Of a stretch of 45,879 nucleotides of DNA, positions 15,771 to 24,550 are shown in pieces. The stretch covers positions 1-45,879 of the forward strand of contig CAZWSL010000025.1 of assembly GCA_964636495.1 (NCBI GenBank), given 5' to 3'. The notes beneath the pieces are model-generated. The model saw nothing but the letters and a program-made list of their open reading frames with translations, was not told the origin of the DNA and ran no database searches. The DNA comes from Desulfobacula sp964636495. Its GTDB lineage: Bacteria; Desulfobacterota; Desulfobacteria; Desulfobacterales; Desulfobacteraceae. Positions within the stretch are counted from its first letter, which is position 1; each line of letters starts with the position of its first letter. A program made the position numbers and the translations under genes.

Positions 15771-17513
15771 TTACTGCAGCAAGGATGAAAGATCGAGTAC
15801 AAAAAATCCGTCTGCCTGTTTGTACTCGGCCAGATCCCTTAATTTGAGGACCAGAGGGAGCTCTTCTTTTGTAGAGTGGAATGCGTTGGAAATATAGGCA
15901 GGAAAGGGTTCAAAATATTCCGGGCACTTTTTGTATAAAAGGTTCGGTTCCACTACGAGGTGGGTGACTTTAAACCTCTCTTTCAATCGGATCAGAGGTT
16001 CAGGGGTATGGGCATACAGCGCGTCCACCACCGCATTCATACGTTCTCTTGCCTGTTCCACGAATTTTTGATGGAACATCAGATGGGTTTCATAGTTGAT
16101 CAGAACACTCTGTTTCGCCAGCAAGGGGGTATGATCCATTATGCCCTTGGGCCATCCGGCAATGAGGCTGTTTTTGGGCAGGCTCTCCAGAAAGGAGAGG
16201 ACCGGCCGCTCTTTTTGGGGTACTTTTATGATCATGCCGGCCCGGGGGTCCCGCTGGCCGAAAAAAAGTAATATGAGCAGGCAGAATGCCAGAGAAAAAG
16301 CACCTGTCCAATGGCTTTTTTTTCTCCTGATCCTGGGGCGGAAAAGGGTGGTAATGGCGGCTGGAACCAGGATGATGAATAAGACGGGCAGGATAAATTT
16401 AATATACCTTACCGGATAGAACAGAAAGGGGAATGCCCATGCCGCCAGCAGATATCCTGTAAAGGCAGCCATGGGAAATAGTATCAGCCGCTGAAGATTT
16501 TTGTCGTTTTTCAAAATCCAGAAACCCGGCAGGCAGAATATTGCAATCAGCAGGAGAAGCCCTTTGCGGGCAGGATGCCCTGGATCCAGGGAAAAGACTT
16601 CTTCTACCAAGGTGTCCTCTTTTTGAAGATGCTTGACACCCCATTCCAGCACAGCCTCCCAGATCGGTTCTCTGGGAAGGAAATATCGTCCTCCGGGACC
16701 GGCTTCCGGGTAAGCAGTATACTGATCCGGGGTTATCAGTGGTCCGTAGTCTTTCCTGTGGAGGGTGCCGGATAAAAATACAGCCATGCACAGGAATCCT
16801 GATATTGCCAATATGGTCACCCTCCTGGTCCACGACCAGGAGCGGGCATTGCCCCGGAGGCGGCCGGGAAAAATGAGCAGCAGTACGGCCAAAGACAACC
16901 CGCCGACAGCGGCTGTTACATAATAGAATCCCGATGCCATCACCGTGGTGACTGCCAGGAGGGTGCACCTTCCGGTAACAAGGCTCCAGATCATGAGTGC
17001 GCTCAGAGGCAGGGCAAAGTTGCGGGGAAGGCCGCCGGTGACGTGGTGGAGAAAGAAATCGCAACCCAGGCAGAAAGCCAGGGTGCCGGTGGCGGCCCAC
17101 CACCCTCCGATCCGGCGGGCAGTGTCCACGCAGAGACAGGTGAAGATAAAAAACAGAAGATAGGTCAGAACGCCTGCGACATGCCGGGGGTCAAAGTACA
17201 GTGACAGGGTATGCATCATCTGTTTCATCCCCTGGGGTATAAAGGCATTTAGATAATATTCTGCAATGGGATCTGACGTAAAACACCTGGGATCAAAATA
17301 TTTCAGAAAAATCCAGACCTGCTGTCTGGCGTCGTCTGCCAGAATGAACGGGTCAGCTGTATTGGCCATGTGTTGAAACAGCCAGAAAGGGGCAATCAGC
17401 CGGTGTATGCCAAAGAGCATGAGCACTGTTCCCATTATAACCAGCGGCACTGCTGCTGAATGTTTTAGCTGGCTGACCGGTTTTCCTGTAATGGCTGTAT
17501 TGGAGATTCTCAT
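15771..17513 (-). CDS. Polytopic membrane protein, GT-C glycosyltransferase-like
   Basis: 580 residues with about eleven membrane helices in the first ~430 and a soluble C-terminal domain of about 140 residues. The first long loop, right after helix 1, carries an acidic pair (PFILADDARQQVW), the position where GT-C enzymes keep their catalytic DD/DE motif. The C-terminal part (FLESLPKNSLIAGWPKG, later FKVTHLVVEPNL) resembles periplasmic domains of STT3/PMT-like enzymes. Such proteins transfer sugars from polyprenyl-phosphate donors outside the membrane, which fits the UbiA and HAD genes next door. I do not recognise a named family. GC content is clearly higher than in the flanking genes. Confidence 0.6.
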   Translation of the reverse strand: MRISNTAITGKPVSQLKHSAAVPLVIMGTVLMLFGIHRLIAPFWLFQHMANTADPFILADDARQQVWIFLKYFDPRCFTSDPIAEYYLNAFIPQGMKQMMHTLSLYFDPRHVAGVLTYLLFFIFTCLCVDTARRIGGWWAATGTLAFCLGCDFFLHHVTGGLPRNFALPLSALMIWSLVTGRCTLLAVTTVMASGFYYVTAAVGGLSLAVLLLIFPGRLRGNARSWSWTRRVTILAISGFLCMAVFLSGTLHRKDYGPLITPDQYTAYPEAGPGGRYFLPREPIWEAVLEWGVKHLQKEDTLVEEVFSLDPGHPARKGLLLLIAIFCLPGFWILKNDKNLQRLILFPMAAFTGYLLAAWAFPFLFYPVRYIKFILPVLFIILVPAAITTLFRPRIRRKKSHWTGAFSLAFCLLILLFFGQRDPRAGMIIKVPQKERPVLSFLESLPKNSLIAGWPKGIMDHTPLLAKQSVLINYETHLMFHQKFVEQARERMNAVVDALYAHTPEPLIRLKERFKVTHLVVEPNLLYKKCPEYFEPFPAYISNAFHSTKEELPLVLKLRDLAEYKQADGFFVLDLSSLLQ

Positions 17514-17740
17514 TCTTTTTAAACCATCTCAATGGTGCATTTTTTTAGCTCCTGAGGCAAACGAGTTTACTCAATTTAATCGTCTTATTTATGTTTTTAT
17601 TGTACTTTTTAACCTGAATTTTTGAACAAAATATATCTGAAAAACAGTGTTCATTCATGGAGGATAAGTAAACGCTTTTCAGACTTTTGTCAATAAGTAG
17701 AAAAAACCTGAATTTACTCTCTAATTTTATGTTCATCCTG

Positions 17741-19630
17741 CTACTCGGGAAGCCCGGCCTTGCGCAGGACATCAAGTGTGCGCTCTTTGTCTGCTTTATT
17801 CCTGAAAGGAGTCATTATTTTTTCCATGGAGAAATTGGGATCTATCCGGAGAACCTCTGCCGCTGCCGCCCGCGCCTCTTTTTCACGGCCTGTCAATCCG
17901 TAACTGGCCGATAATCCCAGATGGCTTAGCCAATAGTCGGGAGTTTTGCTAATGGCCTTCTTGAAAAACTCAACAGCCTTTTCATATTCTCCCTTTACAC
18001 GATAAGCAGTGCCTAAGTAATGAAATATCCAGCTGGGAGGAAATGGATCAAGACGATACGCAAGCTTAAGTTCAGCAATAGCCTCATCAATCCTGTCTCC
18101 TGCAAAAAGGTATGCAGTGCCCAGCAATCCACGATAGTATGCAGAGTGGGGTTCAAGGGCAGCAGCTTTCTGTCTCAAAACAACAGCCTTTTCATACTCT
18201 CCTTTATGCACATGTATACTGCCCAGGGCAGAGTAGGTGCCGGGAAAAGATTCATCAATTGAGAGCGCTTTCTGGACAAGCTCATATGCTGTTTCAACAG
18301 ATTTGGAACGAGATTCACTCCAGCCATAGGCAGCATCAAGAAGGTAGGTCCAGGCCAGGCTGATATAGGCATTTAAATAATTCGCATCAAGTGCAATGGA
18401 TTCTTCAAACAGCCGACGCGCAAAAGTATTATCGTCTTTATTGAATCGTGACCAGAATGCTATTCCTTCCAATAATTTCAAGTATGCCTGGAGATTGTTG
18501 GTGTATCGCGATTCCAGTCTGGCATCTTCTCCTGTTGTCAGTTTTATATGCAAAGCCGCAATGATCTGTTTTGTAATATCATCCTGGATGGCAAATATGT
18601 CGTTTAGCTCACGGTCATAGCGTTCAGCCCAAAGATGGACCCCTTTGACAGCATCAATTAACTGGGCTGTTATGCGAACCCGCTCCTGGTCTTTCCTGAC
18701 ACTTCCCTCAAGCACATAACGAACACCCAGTTCTTCAGCGACCTGCTGAACCTTTACCGGCTTGCCCTTGTACGTGAATGATGAGTTCCGGGCGATCACA
18801 AAAATCTGTGAGGATTTTGACAGGGCCGTAATGATTTCCTCAGACAGGCCATCACTGAAAAATTCCTGCTCAGGCTCACCGCTCATGTTGTCAAACGGTA
18901 AAACGGCAATAGAGGGTTTGTCCGGCAGAGGGTAAGCCATTTTCTCAATTGATGCAGGCTCAAATTCCGGTCTATACGCGCTCTGCACAAAATGCCAGAT
19001 AATGGATGTCACTATTACTGCTGCCACAGCAACTGCAGGTACAAGCCATTTTTTCCTTGCACGTTTTGGTTTTACTCCAATCAATTTTCCGGCATCTTCA
19101 TCAGCTATCAGAAGTTTGTAGATCCAGACAGGATCCTTGATGTTTTTGACGGAATGCTCGCCTATGTATTCATACCCCAGATTCAGCTTGTTCTTTACAT
19201 GGTCATATACATTCCGTGAAATACATATCCCGCCAGCACAGGCAAGCCCCTCAATCCTTGCAGCGATATTAACACCTTCCCCGTATAGATTTCCCCCATC
19301 TTGGATAATATCTCCAATATTTACTCCGATCCTGAACTTGAGTCTCTTCTCTTCAGGCAGAATTTCATTTTTCTCTTTTAAGGTTTTCTGGATTTCCACA
19401 GCACACCGAACAGCATCAACAGCACTGGAAAACTCTGCGAGCAAATTGTCTCCTGGCGCATCCACAACACGACCGGTATGCTGCAGGATTATTTCTGACA
19501 TGACTTTCCGGTATTTTTTAAGCGTTTCAATGGTATGGGACTCATCATCAGACATAAGGCGACTGTAGCCTTTGACATCTGCACTGAGGATAGCACTGAG
19601 TTTTCTTATAGTTCTCTGATTTTCCGGCAT
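17741..19630 (-). CDS. Class III adenylate/guanylate cyclase with TolB/FlgO-like domain and TPR repeats
   Basis: 629 residues in three parts. Residues 8-175 are a class III cyclase domain: metal Asp18 (LSADVKGYS) and Asp61 (GDNLLAEF), plus the Asn121/Arg125 pair (GVNIAARIE), so catalysis looks intact. One membrane helix (194-213) follows. Residues 236-360 are the FlgO/TolB-N-like domain seen in many such cyclases (IAVLPFDNMS, GLSEEIITALS, YVLEGSVRK). The C-terminal ~250 residues are TPR-like repeats (for example YSALGSIHVHKGEYEKAVV). The topology puts the cyclase inside and the TPR part outside the cell membrane. It would make cAMP or cGMP in response to an envelope signal. Confidence 0.92.
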   Translation of the reverse strand: MPENQRTIRKLSAILSADVKGYSRLMSDDESHTIETLKKYRKVMSEIILQHTGRVVDAPGDNLLAEFSSAVDAVRCAVEIQKTLKEKNEILPEEKRLKFRIGVNIGDIIQDGGNLYGEGVNIAARIEGLACAGGICISRNVYDHVKNKLNLGYEYIGEHSVKNIKDPVWIYKLLIADEDAGKLIGVKPKRARKKWLVPAVAVAAVIVTSIIWHFVQSAYRPEFEPASIEKMAYPLPDKPSIAVLPFDNMSGEPEQEFFSDGLSEEIITALSKSSQIFVIARNSSFTYKGKPVKVQQVAEELGVRYVLEGSVRKDQERVRITAQLIDAVKGVHLWAERYDRELNDIFAIQDDITKQIIAALHIKLTTGEDARLESRYTNNLQAYLKLLEGIAFWSRFNKDDNTFARRLFEESIALDANYLNAYISLAWTYLLDAAYGWSESRSKSVETAYELVQKALSIDESFPGTYSALGSIHVHKGEYEKAVVLRQKAAALEPHSAYYRGLLGTAYLFAGDRIDEAIAELKLAYRLDPFPPSWIFHYLGTAYRVKGEYEKAVEFFKKAISKTPDYWLSHLGLSASYGLTGREKEARAAAAEVLRIDPNFSMEKIMTPFRNKADKERTLDVLRKAGLPE

Positions 19631-19840
19631 GTTCAGGTTCCCAGATTTTTGTTGCTGGTTTATTAAATCAGTTTAGAAAATGAAAAACAGAAGAGGTGCA
19701 GTTGAGTACAAAAAATTCCTGCAATCGAATCAGGTTCTATGGCCGTCGGGATGGTTAATTATATACTGATTTCATTTAGATGGGCAAGAGATTATTTTGG
19801 TTTGAAAATATCCGGTTGGGTTACAATATGTTAAAAACAG

Positions 19841-20689
19841 TTAATTTTGAACTTCAAGAATCATATCATATATTTTTTTTCTGGGAATATTGTATTCTCT
19901 TGAAATCTGTTTTGCCAGGCTTGAAGTGCCGGGATTGTCAGTTGAAAGTCTGTGGATGATAATTTTTTTAATCTCTTCGGGTCCTATGGTTCTCTTCTCA
20001 AGGCAGCCGTGGATAAACAGGGAACATTCTCCTTTTATGCTCTCTTTTTTTTCAATTGTGTTGAGAATGAAAGAGAGATTCCCCCTGATGTGCTCTTCAT
20101 GCAGCTTGGTTATCTCCCGGGAAAGAGAAGCTTTCCTGTCACCGAGTACAGCAATCATATTCTCAATTAGATTTGCAATCCGTTTTGGAGATTCATAAAC
20201 AATGAGTGTTGCATCAATATCTTTTACTTTTTCAAGTGCCTGTTTGCGTTTCTGCTGTTTTCTGGGCAGAAATCCCAGGAAAAGAAATGAGTCAGTTGGA
20301 AGGCCTGCCACGCTTAATCCGGCAATGGAAGCACTGCAGCCCGGAATGGGGATAATGGAGATGTCCTCCTTTGCTGTACGGCTTACCAGTTTATATCCCG
20401 GGTCAGAAATTGTTGGCGTTCCTGCATCACTGATGAGTGCAACATCAAGCCCTTTTTTCAGATGATTTATAATCACAGCTGTTTTATCATCTTCATTATG
20501 TTCATGGCAGGAGATAAGCTTTGTATGAATATTGTAGTGTAAAAGAAGTTTTTTAGAGTGACGGGTATCTTCTGCTGCAATTATATCAACCTGTTTTAAC
20601 GTCCTTACTGCTCTGAATGTCATATCTTCAAGATTACCCAGAGGGGTTGCAACGACAAACAGGGTACCATATTTTTTTTGATTCTGCAT
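19841..20689 (-). CDS. rsmI: 16S rRNA (cytidine-1402-2'-O)-methyltransferase
   Basis: About 282 residues. The tetrapyrrole-methylase-type fold is clear: LFVVATPLGNLEDMTFRA at the start, AAEDTRHSKKLL, LISDAGTPTISDPG and IPIPGCSA. RsmI methylates the ribose of C1402 in the decoding centre of 16S rRNA together with RsmH. Two starts are possible: the ATG at 20689, one base beyond the yraN stop, and the ATG at 20710, inside yraN; neither has a Shine-Dalgarno sequence, which suggests translational coupling. It is the last gene of the ffh-rsmI operon. Confidence 0.96.
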   Translation of the reverse strand: MQNQKKYGTLFVVATPLGNLEDMTFRAVRTLKQVDIIAAEDTRHSKKLLLHYNIHTKLISCHEHNEDDKTAVIINHLKKGLDVALISDAGTPTISDPGYKLVSRTAKEDISIIPIPGCSASIAGLSVAGLPTDSFLFLGFLPRKQQKRKQALEKVKDIDATLIVYESPKRIANLIENMIAVLGDRKASLSREITKLHEEHIRGNLSFILNTIEKKESIKGECSLFIHGCLEKRTIGPEEIKKIIIHRLSTDNPGTSSLAKQISREYNIPRKKIYDMILEVQN

Positions 20690-20690
20690 A

Positions 20691-21062
20691 TTAATCTGAC
20701 TGGAATGCATTTTTGATTAAATTGACTATAAAATCACTGTTTTTTTTCAGAACTTCAACAACATCAAACCTGACCCTTGAGTTGGTAATTTTTTTTAATT
20801 TTAAATAAAATAATGCACCTGTAATGATTTTTTTCTGTTTTGCTGCTGTTACAGACTCCTTTGCTGCCCCTTTTTTAAAGCTTTTTCTTGTTTTTACTTC
20901 AATGAAACAGATAGTGTTGCTGCCTGTCTCTTTTGCAATAATGTCAATTTCAGCTGACCGGGTACGAAAATTGGTCTCAAGAATTGTAAAGCCGTTTTTT
21001 TTTAGAAATAAGGCAGCTGCACTCTCTCCCTCTTTACCCAGGATTTTCCTTTTATCCTGCAC
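20691..21062 (-). CDS. yraN: YraN family (UPF0102) endonuclease-like protein
   Basis: 123 residues. Motifs of the family are GKEGESAAALFLKKNGF at the start and AEIDIIAKE...ICFIEVKTR, the Asp/Glu-x-Lys core of a restriction-endonuclease-like fold. The family is widespread and usually lies between rnhB and rsmI, as here; its role is not settled, with recombination or Holliday-junction handling proposed. The start overlaps rnhB by 11 bases. Confidence 0.94.
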   Translation of the reverse strand: MQDKRKILGKEGESAAALFLKKNGFTILETNFRTRSAEIDIIAKETGSNTICFIEVKTRKSFKKGAAKESVTAAKQKKIITGALFYLKLKKITNSRVRFDVVEVLKKNSDFIVNLIKNAFQSD

Positions 21063-21672
21063 AGATCACCTCTTTTACTCCTCTAAAGGTTTTTCTGTGG
21101 AACGGGCAGGGCCCATGTTTTAAGATTGCCTCTTTATGGGCTTTTGTTGGATACCCTTTGTGCTGGATAAAATTGTATTGGGGATATTTTTTGTGCAGCT
21201 CCTTCATTATTTTATCCCTTGTGACTTTTGCGATGATGGAGGCAGATGCAATGGAGATACTTTTTGAATCTCCTTTAACGATCACTTCCTGATCAATTTC
21301 CATGTTTATTGAAAATTTCCCGTCAATTAGAAGCAGGTCCGGTAAAAGGGGATTATTTGATTGAGAAAGGTTTTCAACTGCACGTTTCATGGAAAGCAGA
21401 GATGCCTGCAGAACATTGATCTGATCAATTTCCTCGTGTGAGGAAACACCGGTTGCAACCGTAACAGCCTGGTCAGCAATCAGATCATACAGCTCATTGC
21501 GCTTTTTTTCTGACAGTTTTTTTGAATCTGTAATATCATCACAGGAAAAATTATCCGGCAGAATTACAGCTGCAGATACAACAGGGCCGGCAAGAGGACC
21601 TCTGCCAGCCTCGTCTATGCCTGCAATATTTTTATAACCTCTATTTAACGCTTTATGCTCATATTCCCACAT
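21052..21672 (-). CDS. rnhB: Ribonuclease HII
   Basis: 206 residues. IAGIDEAGRGPLAGPVVSAA gives the first catalytic Asp-Glu pair, LLIDGKF the third acidic residue, and SIASASIIAKVTRD the family's conserved Ser/Lys motif. It nicks RNA-DNA hybrids and removes single ribonucleotides from DNA. It follows rplS after a short spacer and overlaps yraN, and thus belongs to the translation operon. Confidence 0.97.
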   Translation of the reverse strand: MWEYEHKALNRGYKNIAGIDEAGRGPLAGPVVSAAVILPDNFSCDDITDSKKLSEKKRNELYDLIADQAVTVATGVSSHEEIDQINVLQASLLSMKRAVENLSQSNNPLLPDLLLIDGKFSINMEIDQEVIVKGDSKSISIASASIIAKVTRDKIMKELHKKYPQYNFIQHKGYPTKAHKEAILKHGPCPFHRKTFRGVKEVICAG

Positions 21673-21691
21673 AAAAGTTAAAACTTACACG

Positions 21692-22042
21692 CTATGCAAA
21701 TCTTTTTTCTTTAATCCTGGCTGCCTTACCTCTGAGGTTTCTCAGGTAGTACAACTTGGATCTTCTGACCCGTCCTCTTGTCACAACTTCAATTTTATCA
21801 ATACCAGGAGAGTAAAGCGGAAATATTCTCTCTACCCCCACTCCACCTGTGATTTTTCTCACGGTAAAACGCGCACTTGCAAATCCTTTGGTTTTTTTGA
21901 TAACCACACCCTGGAAAATCTGGATACGCTCTTTTTCTCCTTCTCTGATTTTCACATGGACTTTTACAGTATCACCTGACTGAAAATCAGGAATATCAAG
22001 ACGGATCTGTTCTTTTTCTATTTTTTCAATTATGTTAGCCAT
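21692..22042 (-). CDS. rplS: 50S ribosomal protein L19
   Basis: 116 residues, the family's usual length. DFQSGDTVKVHVKIREGEKERIQ, then FQGVVI and FPLYSPGIDKIEVVTRGRVRRSKLYYLR, are characteristic. L19 lies at the 30S-50S interface. GGAGGAAAAATG supplies a strong ribosome site. The 108-base spacer before it contains a 6-base stem-loop. Confidence 0.98.
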   Translation of the reverse strand: MANIIEKIEKEQIRLDIPDFQSGDTVKVHVKIREGEKERIQIFQGVVIKKTKGFASARFTVRKITGGVGVERIFPLYSPGIDKIEVVTRGRVRRSKLYYLRNLRGKAARIKEKRFA

Positions 22043-22114
22043 TTTTCCTCCAAATATCTTCTATTTTATAATTTAATCTGTTTCTTGTGTCTGACCGCAA
22101 TTGTGTTTATATGT

Positions 22115-22132
22115 TCCTGTCTTGTAACAGGA
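22115..22132 (-). other. Stem-loop in the rplS leader
   Basis: TCCTGT and ACAGGA form a perfect 6-base stem with a 6-base loop, in the 108-base spacer between the SPOUT methyltransferase gene and rplS. No T-run follows on the minus strand, so read-through is expected. It could be a processing or autoregulatory site for L19, which is an inference from position only. Confidence 0.3.
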
Positions 22133-22150
22133 GATGTTTTTATTCTGCAC

Positions 22151-22714
22151 TCAGTCACTGTTTCTAATTCTGTCTAAATATATTGACACAGCTGATCTTA
22201 CAGAAAGATGATTGTATTCACTGCTCCCGGTAATCGGGTTTAAAGTGAAGTCGCAATCACTGATTAATCCTTCTGACAATCCCCATGCTGTTCCGAAAAT
22301 GAGGAGATGGGAATTATTATTATCAAGCATTTTTTTAAACTCTCTTGTTTTTATTGAGCCATCTGTTTTTTTTGCACTTGTGGCAATTTTTACAACTGAC
22401 TTTTTCCTCTCTGTCTTAATCTCTTTTACTGCATCTTCAAATGTGCTGGTTACCCTTATGAGTTCAAGAGCCTTTTTTCTGAACGGGTTGAGTTTTCCTC
22501 CAACTCCCCTTGTCCAGTGCTCAATAACCTGTCTGGCAAGTGCAGCCTGGTCTTTATAAGGGGTTACCACAAAAAAACCTCTTACTCCGAATGTAATGGA
22601 TGCCCTTGCAATATCATGAAGATCTATTGTTGTCAGGGCAGAACCAATGGGTTCTCCTTTTTTGTTCCTGACAGGAAAGTGGATCAGTGCCACATAAAGG
22701 TTGTTATTCAGCAT
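22151..22714 (-). CDS. Predicted SPOUT-class RNA methyltransferase (PF09936-like)
   Basis: 187 residues. NNLYVALIHFPVRNKKGEPI, DLHDIARASITFGVRGFFVVTP and LIFGTAWGLSEG, then NHLSVRSAVSIYLDR, match the small SAM-dependent methyltransferase family represented by Thermotoga TM1570, with the trefoil-knot SAM site in the C-terminal half. Its RNA target is not known to me. The position between trmD and rplS is conserved in deltaproteobacteria and suggests a role on tRNA or rRNA. Confidence 0.85.
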   Translation of the reverse strand: MLNNNLYVALIHFPVRNKKGEPIGSALTTIDLHDIARASITFGVRGFFVVTPYKDQAALARQVIEHWTRGVGGKLNPFRKKALELIRVTSTFEDAVKEIKTERKKSVVKIATSAKKTDGSIKTREFKKMLDNNNSHLLIFGTAWGLSEGLISDCDFTLNPITGSSEYNHLSVRSAVSIYLDRIRNSD

Positions 22715-22732
22715 CTTGGTTTTATACTGCTT

Positions 22733-23485
22733 CTACTCAATAAGGGCCTGCAATTCCTGCACCCACAATTTTAATATTTTTTTTTCACTCTTATCCAGTT
22801 TTTTTTTCTCAAACAGATCCGGTCTTTTTAAAAAGGTTCTCTGAAGAGATGATTTTTTTCTCCAGAGTCTTATTTTTTCATGGTTCCCGGAGAGTAAAAT
22901 TTCCGGGACTTCCAGATTATTAAATTTTTCCGGTCTTGTATATTGAGCATACTCCAGTCTGTCACTTGTAAATGAATCTGATTTGCAGGATTCACTGTTT
23001 CCCAGCACACCCGGAATCAATCTTGAGGTAGAATCAATCATTACCATGGATGCAAACTCTCCACCCGTCATAACATAATCTCCAATGGAAACTTCTTCAT
23101 CAATATGGTCTGAAAATACCCGTTCATCAACTCCTTCATATCTGCCGCACACAAAGATCACCCCTTTGTATCCAGCAGCATACTCCTCAGCTTTTTTCTG
23201 GTTAAATTTTTTTCCCTGGGGAGTCATCAGTATGACCTTTGATTCCGGATTTTTCATTTTTGCATGTAAAATTGCTTTCTGCAGAATCTCAGGTTTCATT
23301 ATCATACCGCTTCCACCACCATATGGTCTGTCATCTACCGAGTTATTCCGGTCTGTGGAAAACTCTCTGATATTAATGCTCTCTGCCCTTATCAACCCTT
23401 TTTCAATTCCCCTTGAAATCATGCCGTGATTAAAAAAGGAATCCATCAGTTCCGGGAACAGGGTCAACACTGTAAAATTCATCAA
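22733..23485 (-). CDS. trmD: tRNA (guanine-37-N1)-methyltransferase
   Basis: 250 residues, full length. Knot motifs are in place: DDRPYGGGSGMIMKPE, ILMTPQGKKFNQ, FVCGRYEGVDERV and SIGDYVMTGGEFA. TrmD makes m1G37 next to the anticodon, preventing +1 frameshifts. The start overlaps the rimM stop by four bases, so the two are translationally coupled. Confidence 0.98.
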   Translation of the reverse strand: MMNFTVLTLFPELMDSFFNHGMISRGIEKGLIRAESINIREFSTDRNNSVDDRPYGGGSGMIMKPEILQKAILHAKMKNPESKVILMTPQGKKFNQKKAEEYAAGYKGVIFVCGRYEGVDERVFSDHIDEEVSIGDYVMTGGEFASMVMIDSTSRLIPGVLGNSESCKSDSFTSDRLEYAQYTRPEKFNNLEVPEILLSGNHEKIRLWRKKSSLQRTFLKRPDLFEKKKLDKSEKKILKLWVQELQALIE

Positions 23486-23991
23486 TAGTCCTCAGGCAGG
23501 GTTATTACTATAGCCTTTTTATCCATATCTACTGATTTTACAAAATGTCTGTGCATGGGCACAAGCGTTTCCCTGTTATGATTCATGACAACCAGCATGT
23601 CGTGTGCTCCAGTAGGAAAAATCTCTTTTACACTTCCTATAAATTTTTTTTCATCATCAAAAACATCAAGCCCTATCAAATCCTGCCAGTACCAGCTGTC
23701 TTTTTCAGGCTCCGGCAACTGATCTCTGTTGATAAGTATATCCTGCCCCACAAAACCATCAGCAAGATCTCTGTTATCAACTCCTTCAATGGTTAGCAGT
23801 ATTCCTTTTTTATACGGCTGCGCCTTTAAAATGGTAAATGATCTTTCTGCCTCTTTTTCAGCTTTCAGAATCACTTTTCTGCCTGGAGCAAAAGTCTCTA
23901 TGGATTGTGCAAAGGACCACACTTTAAGATTGCCGTTAAGACCATGAACCCCGGTTATTCTTCCTATGGTAAATAAAGATGTTTTGGCCAC
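23482..23991 (-). CDS. rimM: Ribosome maturation factor RimM
   Basis: 169 residues. The N-terminal barrel begins FTIGRITGVHGLNGNLKVW, and the C-terminal PRC-barrel contains WYWQDLIGLDVFDDEKKFIGSV and VPMHRHFVKSVDMDKKAIVI. RimM assists 30S head assembly through S19. It is separated by two bases from the KH-protein gene upstream and overlaps trmD downstream. Confidence 0.97.
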   Translation of the reverse strand: MAKTSLFTIGRITGVHGLNGNLKVWSFAQSIETFAPGRKVILKAEKEAERSFTILKAQPYKKGILLTIEGVDNRDLADGFVGQDILINRDQLPEPEKDSWYWQDLIGLDVFDDEKKFIGSVKEIFPTGAHDMLVVMNHNRETLVPMHRHFVKSVDMDKKAIVITLPEDY

Positions 23992-23993
23992 AG

Positions 23994-24239
23994 CTATTCA
24001 ATAATTTCAAGGACCGTGCGTTTTTTCAGTTTTGTTGAAGCGGCACTTAATATTGTTCTCATGGCTCGCGCTGATCTTCCCTGTTTTCCGATAACTTTTC
24101 CAAGATCTTCCTTTGCAACCTTAAGCTCCAGAACACAAGTCTGATCTCCATTTACTTCTGATACCTCTACCTTGTCGGGATTGTCCACCAGTCCTTTTGC
24201 AATATACTCTATCAGCTCTTTCATACCTTGTATCTCCAT
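23994..24239 (-). CDS. khpA: KH-domain RNA-binding protein KhpA
   Basis: 81 residues. LIEYIAKGLVDNPDKVEV and the KH loop VIGKQGRSARAMRTIL identify the YlqC/KhpA family, a single KH domain that binds RNA, in some species with KhpB. The place between rpsP and rimM is the usual one. Confidence 0.95.
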   Translation of the reverse strand: MEIQGMKELIEYIAKGLVDNPDKVEVSEVNGDQTCVLELKVAKEDLGKVIGKQGRSARAMRTILSAASTKLKKRTVLEIIE

Positions 24240-24283
24240 TTTATAGGGGTGGTGAAAATATATGTAACGGTTCGACAGGTACG

Positions 24284-24535
24284 TTATGCCTGGCCAGAGA
24301 CTTTATGCTTTTTCAGCAGGCTTGATACAGTCGTTGACGGTTTTGCTCCCTGTCCAAGCCAGTAGTCAATCCTGTCTTGTTTGAGTGTAACTGCAACAGG
24401 TTCAACCATAGGGTCGTATGTGCCCAGCAGTTCCAGGAATTTTCCATCTCTCGGACTTTCAATGTCTGCTGCTACAATTCTGTAAAAAGGATGTTTTTTG
24501 GTGCCTTTTCTTGTTAATCTGATTCTTACGGACAT
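24284..24535 (-). CDS. rpsP: 30S ribosomal protein S16
   Basis: 83 residues. VRIRLTRKGTKKHPFYRIVA at the start and KFLELLGTYDP are diagnostic. S16 is needed for 30S assembly. A GGAGAAAAAG stretch gives the ribosome site, and ffh ends 15 bases upstream. Confidence 0.98.
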   Translation of the reverse strand: MSVRIRLTRKGTKKHPFYRIVAADIESPRDGKFLELLGTYDPMVEPVAVTLKQDRIDYWLGQGAKPSTTVSSLLKKHKVSGQA

Positions 24536-24550
24536 ATTCTCTTTTTCTCC

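Noticed and set aside
16399..17103. Long open frame (234 codons) inside the GT-C-like gene in another frame of the same strand
   Set aside because: It is a shadow frame of a GC-richer gene; its peptide is full of Pro, Arg, His and Cys, matches no family, and the membrane protein frame is clearly the coding one.
19137..19568. Open frame of 143 codons on the plus strand opposite the cyclase gene
   Set aside because: The cyclase domain motifs on the other strand are complete over this stretch; the plus-strand peptide is Ser/Pro-rich without family features.
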